From Bryobacterales bacterium (GTDB lineage: Bacteria > Acidobacteriota > Terriglobia > Bryobacterales > Bryobacteraceae), in contig JAUZEU010000753.1 in NCBI GenBank assembly GCA_030838885.1, positions 1-9,276 on the forward strand: a DNA stretch of 9,276 nt, read 5' to 3'. The translations under genes and the position numbers were made by a program. The notes beneath the pieces were generated by a model. The model saw only the letters and a list, made by a program, of their open reading frames with translations, was not told where the DNA came from and did not search any database. Positions 6,194 to 9,276 of the stretch are shown here, piece after piece (the stretch's first letter is position 1; every line of letters begins with the position of its first letter).

Positions 6194-6588
6194 AACGGGT
6201 TCTGTTCGTGTGTATTGGAAACACGTGCCGCAGTCCCATGGCAGAGGGCTTCGCCAATATGTATGGAAAAGACGTGCTGGTGGCTACCAGTGCCGGCCTT
6301 GCGCCCGTGCTGTCGGTGGTGCCGGAAACCGTTTTCATCATGAATGAACTGAACGTGGATGTGTCGAAGCATGTTCCGATGCCCTACGATCCGGCTCAGG
6401 CGGATAAGTACGACATTGTGGTGAATATGTCGGGTTATAAACTACCGGGCAAACCGCCGAAGCAAGTGCTGGAATGGAAGGTTAAAGACCCCTATCAGCA
6501 GTCTCCGGAGGTGTACCGGGCCGTGCGCGACGATATTGAAGAGCGCGTGATGAGCTTGATTCTGCGCCTGCGTAAGGAACGCCAGTAA
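6190..6588 (+). CDS. Low-molecular-weight phosphatase / ArsC-fold protein
   Basis: A 132-residue protein of the low-molecular-weight protein tyrosine phosphatase superfamily. The phosphate-binding loop is VCIGNTCRSPMAEG: nucleophile C8, neighbour C13, R14 and S15. The general-acid Asp is D100 in KDPYQQSPEVYR. The short length and the layout SAG (34-36), DVSKH (57-61), D75, W96 and the closing VRDDIEERV resemble thioredoxin-linked arsenate reductases more than classic tyrosine phosphatases. However, the two additional redox cysteines of those reductases are absent (only C8 and C13 are present), which favours a phosphatase or a reductase with another mechanism. The start is TTG at 6190, overlapping the pdxT stop TGA at 6191-6193. 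An in-frame ATG with this N-terminus does not exist upstream, and the VLFVC strand must be included. It is therefore translationally coupled to pdxT. The substrate is unknown; a link to PLP or to a phosphorylated B6 vitamer is only a guess from position. Confidence 0.85.
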   Translation: MKRVLFVCIGNTCRSPMAEGFANMYGKDVLVATSAGLAPVLSVVPETVFIMNELNVDVSKHVPMPYDPAQADKYDIVVNMSGYKLPGKPPKQVLEWKVKDPYQQSPEVYRAVRDDIEERVMSLILRLRKERQ

Positions 6589-6594
6589 ATCCTC

Positions 6595-8904
6595 TCAGGG
6601 GAGTGCGAATACGGTTAGTGCGGAGTCGTTGGCGATCGCGACATACTGCTTTCCGCTGATTGCGTACGAGATGGGAGAAGCCCGAATTTCCGAACCCGTC
6701 TGGTACTTCCAGAGCAGCTTTCCGGTGTGCGAGTCGAGCGCAAGCAGGAAGCCTTCTTTTGAAGCTGAGAACAGAACTCCGCCAGCGGTTCCTAAGACTC
6801 CTGCGGATGCCGAACCGTTTTGCAGGGTGTACTTCCAGCGGATGTCGCCCGTGAAGGGATCGATGGCGGTGATGACGCCTTTGCCGCCCACCGACTCATC
6901 GGCCTGATCCCCTGTTCCGGTATAGGGCGCGCCTGGAACGGGAGGCTTCGTGATGCTCTTATAAGTCGCGCAGGAATCGCGGGCGCCAATATAGAGCAAC
7001 TTAGAAGTCGGGTCGTAAGAAGGTGACAACCAGTTGGTCGCTCCTGTCGCATCGGGGCAAACATAGTTACCTTCCGGTGTGGGATCGGTGTTCGGGATGA
7101 CGATGGGCCTGCCCTTCGCGTCGAGCCCTTTGGCCCAGGTCTGGCGGGCGAAAGGTTTACCCAGAAGAAATTCGCCCGTCTCACGATCCAGCACGTAGAA
7201 GAAGGCGTTCCGGTCGGCGTGCAGCAGTAGCTTGCGCGGCTTGCCCTGATAAACAGCGTCGATCAGGACGGGTGTTTCGGATGCATCCCAATCGTGCGTG
7301 TCGTGCGGCGTGAACTGGAAGTACCACTTACGTCGCCCGGTGGCCGGATCCAGAGCGAGCACGCAATTGGTGTAAAGGTTGTCCCCTTCGCGGACTGAGC
7401 CGTTGTAGTCGGGCGATGGATTGCCGGTGCCCCAAAACAACGTGTCGGTCTCAGGATCGTAGGTCCCGGTCATCCATGTAGGGCCACCGCCCGTCTCGGC
7501 CGAATTACCTGACCATGTGGCACGCGCCGGGTCGCCGGGCTGTGCGATGGGTTGCACCCGCCATAATCGCTTGCCGGTCTTCGCGTCGTAGGCATCCAGA
7601 AAGCCGTACAGCGCACACTCGCCCGCGGTCACTCCGACGATGATCTTGTCTCCCACTACGAGCGGGGCGTGCGTGATGGAAAAGCCCTTCTTGTAGTCAT
7701 CTACTGCGATGTCGAAAATAACGCGGCCCGTCTTCGCTTCCAGAGAAACCAGATGAGCATCGAGCGTTCCCAGATACAGGCGGTCGCCCATGACTGCGAA
7801 GCCACGGTTCGTCGAGACAGTGCAGTTCGCGTGGAATTCCGGCAGTGGTCGGCGATAACGCCAAACAGGGGATCCCGTGCGCGCATCAAGCGCGGCGGCG
7901 TTGTCGCGGGGCCCGGTCACGAACATCATGCCATCCACGACAATCGGGGTCACTTCGACATTGGATCCGCCGAACTGGAAGGTCCATTGGGCAGCGAGCT
8001 TTGAAACGTTGGCTGGCGTAACGGCCTTCAGCTGGCTGTAATGGTTGCCCTGCAGATCGCCCCAGTAATGCAGCCAGTTCTGTGGCTCCGCGCCGGAGTT
8101 CTTCAGGCGATCCCAGGTGACATTGAAGTCGGCGGGGGGCTGCCAGACGGAAAGATCTTTTTCGATGGCGGTCGGCTGCTTCAGAAACGCGACAAGATCA
8201 TCCACCTGCTTCGGTTCCAGCGCCATCTTCGGCATGAGAGACTTCACGTCTGTCCGGGAGCGTATGTCGCTCTTCGATAGAAGATAAACCTTCTCTTCGC
8301 GATCGCGCAGGTAAAGAGAGAACGAATTCTCGAATATGATGGCGCCGCGGATTTTTCGACCGTCGGCGGTTTGCACGTCCGCACCCTTATTCCCGCCACG
8401 CGGATTGTCCCCGGGATCCGAGATCGCGCGGCCGAGATCGCGCACGGAACGCTGCTCGCCAATGCTGCTGAGATCGGGACCAAAACTATGCCCCGAGCCT
8501 TTCATCGCGTGACAGCCGGCGCAACCGCCGGATCCAAGGAACAGAGCACGACCGGCCTCTGGATTTCCCGTTGCCTTCTCGTCAGACCCGCGAGTGACGG
8601 AAAGCAGCCATTCTGCAATGACGGCGGGCTGATTGCCTGGCAGCGGCACGGCCGGCATTTCCGTCCCCGGTATCCCGTCATGAATATTGCGCGCGATGTC
8701 TGAGGCAGCGCTGCCGTGCTTCCATTTACCCGACGTAAGATCCGGCCCGCGCGCGCCTTTTGCGTCCGCGCCATGGCAGGTGGAACAGTTAGCCACAAAC
8801 AGCCGCTGGCCTTCCGCGAGATCAGAGCCTGCCGGGTGCGGGTTCTGGGCAAACGCGGATACAGCGGCAAATAGAATCGACCAGGAGAGCGCGATACGCA
8901 GCAT
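6595..8904 (-). CDS. Exported PQQ-dependent dehydrogenase with two N-terminal c-type heme domains
   Basis: A 769-residue quinohemoprotein oxidising an alcohol, sugar or other polyol outside the cytoplasm and passing electrons through its own hemes. Signal peptide at 1-19, likely cut after AFA. Cytochrome c domain 1 at about 28-105 has CSTCH (40-44) and M83 as likely axial ligand. Domain 2 at about 113-243 has CAGCH (128-132), FGPDLSSIG, a beta-rich middle (DGRKIRGAII onward) and SLMPKM (222-227); it resembles the Planctomycete/Acidobacterial heme-binding domain TIGR02603. The PQQ eight-bladed propeller spans about 260-769 with repeated AxDxxTGxxxW tryptophan-docking motifs. Predicted cofactor residues are E429, W477 (GGGPTW), N495 (GTGNPSP) and catalytic D540 (HDWDAS). 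The position two after D540 is S542, not the Asp seen in lanthanide enzymes, so calcium is expected. The usual adjacent Cys pair is N360-C361. ATG 8904 has GAGG upstream. It follows the cyclotransferase gene by 6 nt. The substrate cannot be told. Confidence 0.93.
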   Translation of the reverse strand: MLRIALSWSILFAAVSAFAQNPHPAGSDLAEGQRLFVANCSTCHGADAKGARGPDLTSGKWKHGSAASDIARNIHDGIPGTEMPAVPLPGNQPAVIAEWLLSVTRGSDEKATGNPEAGRALFLGSGGCAGCHAMKGSGHSFGPDLSSIGEQRSVRDLGRAISDPGDNPRGGNKGADVQTADGRKIRGAIIFENSFSLYLRDREEKVYLLSKSDIRSRTDVKSLMPKMALEPKQVDDLVAFLKQPTAIEKDLSVWQPPADFNVTWDRLKNSGAEPQNWLHYWGDLQGNHYSQLKAVTPANVSKLAAQWTFQFGGSNVEVTPIVVDGMMFVTGPRDNAAALDARTGSPVWRYRRPLPEFHANCTVSTNRGFAVMGDRLYLGTLDAHLVSLEAKTGRVIFDIAVDDYKKGFSITHAPLVVGDKIIVGVTAGECALYGFLDAYDAKTGKRLWRVQPIAQPGDPARATWSGNSAETGGGPTWMTGTYDPETDTLFWGTGNPSPDYNGSVREGDNLYTNCVLALDPATGRRKWYFQFTPHDTHDWDASETPVLIDAVYQGKPRKLLLHADRNAFFYVLDRETGEFLLGKPFARQTWAKGLDAKGRPIVIPNTDPTPEGNYVCPDATGATNWLSPSYDPTSKLLYIGARDSCATYKSITKPPVPGAPYTGTGDQADESVGGKGVITAIDPFTGDIRWKYTLQNGSASAGVLGTAGGVLFSASKEGFLLALDSHTGKLLWKYQTGSEIRASPISYAISGKQYVAIANDSALTVFALP

Positions 8905-8908
8905 GGGA

Positions 8909-8912
8909 CCTC
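8909..8912 (-). promoter_or_regulatory. Ribosome binding site of the PQQ dehydrogenase gene, overlapping the upstream stop
   Basis: On the minus strand GAGG lies 4 nt before the ATG at 8904, and its GA belongs to the TGA stop of the cyclotransferase gene (8911-8913). Ribosomes ending the first gene would sit on the start site of the second, which supports coupled translation and one transcript. Confidence 0.55.
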
Positions 8913-9276
8913 ACTTCTTTCTCAGGCGGATCTCAAACAATTTAGGCCAGCGTTTGCCAGTGACAAACAGCCTGTCGCCCTTCGCATCATATGCGATTCC
9001 GTTCAGTACATCGGGTTGGCCCTGCGCGGCATCATTGGGATTCAGCAATCCGCTCAGGTCTATTGCTCCCACCACCTTCCCTGTTGCGGGATCAATCCGC
9101 ACGATGCGGTTTGTCAGCCAGACATTGGCGTAGATCTCGCCGTTTACCCACTCCAGTTCGTTCACATTCTTCAAAGGCTGGCCGTACTCGGTGACCGTGA
9201 GCCTGCCCGTTTCCTGCAGCGTTTCGGGATCCCAGAAGCGCAGTTCCGGCGTACCGTCGCTCATGATGAGCCGCTT
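8911..9276 (-). CDS. Glutaminyl-peptide cyclotransferase (plant/bacterial beta-propeller type), N-terminus beyond window edge
   Basis: The C-terminal 121 residues of a glutamine cyclotransferase (Glu_cyclase_2 family, papaya-type five-bladed propeller), which turns N-terminal Gln of peptides or proteins into pyroglutamate. The frame enters from the right edge with KRLIMSDGTPELRFWDP, a typical start of a propeller blade rather than of a protein, so the gene is cut by the window. Characteristic segments follow: NVNELEWVNGEIYANVW, IVRIDPATGKVVG, then DVLNGIAYDAKGDRLFVTGK and WPKLFEI at the C-terminus. Bacterial members are usually about 250-290 residues with a signal peptide, which would lie outside the window. 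It precedes the PQQ dehydrogenase by 6 nt and is very likely co-transcribed. Both products should be exported, but no shared pathway is known. Confidence 0.92.
   Translation of the reverse strand, partial: KRLIMSDGTPELRFWDPETLQETGRLTVTEYGQPLKNVNELEWVNGEIYANVWLTNRIVRIDPATGKVVGAIDLSGLLNPNDAAQGQPDVLNGIAYDAKGDRLFVTGKRWPKLFEIRLRKK

Noticed and set aside
6586..6610. Bidirectional terminator between the convergent phosphatase-like and PQQ dehydrogenase genes
   Set aside because: Only 6 nt separate the stops, and the short CCTC/GGGG pairing seen there is too weak to call a hairpin.

Overview
The window most resembles a soil Acidobacteriota genome of the Solibacter/Bryobacter type. This is an inference from gene content and style: a Ser/Thr kinase of the kind abundant in that group, a heme domain typical of Acidobacteria and Planctomycetes fused to a PQQ dehydrogenase, and GC-rich, tightly packed genes. 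No rRNA, tRNA, CRISPR array or mobile element was seen, and no phage or plasmid signature.

Left part, all on the minus strand (positions 1-3145). Read in the direction of transcription there is an exported protein made of three RidA-like repeats (3145-2114), then a PfkB-family 2-keto-3-deoxygluconate kinase (2091-1045) 22 nt later, then a hairpin terminator just after its stop. Next come a 38-residue zinc-ribbon protein (965-849) and a Ser/Thr protein kinase (796-1) whose C-terminus lies beyond the window edge.

Middle part, all on the plus strand (3244-6588). This is a vitamin B6 operon: a MocR/PdxR-type regulator with a GntR DNA-binding domain and an aminotransferase-like PLP-sensing domain, pdxS, pdxT, and a small low-molecular-weight-phosphatase/ArsC-fold protein whose TTG start overlaps the pdxT stop. 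The regulator is divergent from the Rid-like gene across 98 bp. That gap holds a clean inverted repeat (AATTGGA, 14 nt, TCCAATT), the best candidate operator for the regulator. PdxS and PdxT together make pyridoxal 5'-phosphate (PLP) from ribose 5-phosphate, glyceraldehyde 3-phosphate and glutamine. The regulator probably senses PLP.

Right part, minus strand (6595-9276). A partial glutaminyl-peptide cyclotransferase is followed, 6 nt later, by a large exported PQQ-dependent dehydrogenase carrying two c-type heme domains at its N-terminus. Both are predicted to act outside the cytoplasm. Their operon converges on the B6 operon with only 6 nt between stop codons.

The most unusual items are the exported triple-RidA protein (a possible single-chain version of the RidA trimer), the co-directional pdxR-pdxS-pdxT-phosphatase arrangement with its candidate operator, and the N-terminal two-heme PQQ enzyme that lacks the usual vicinal disulfide.
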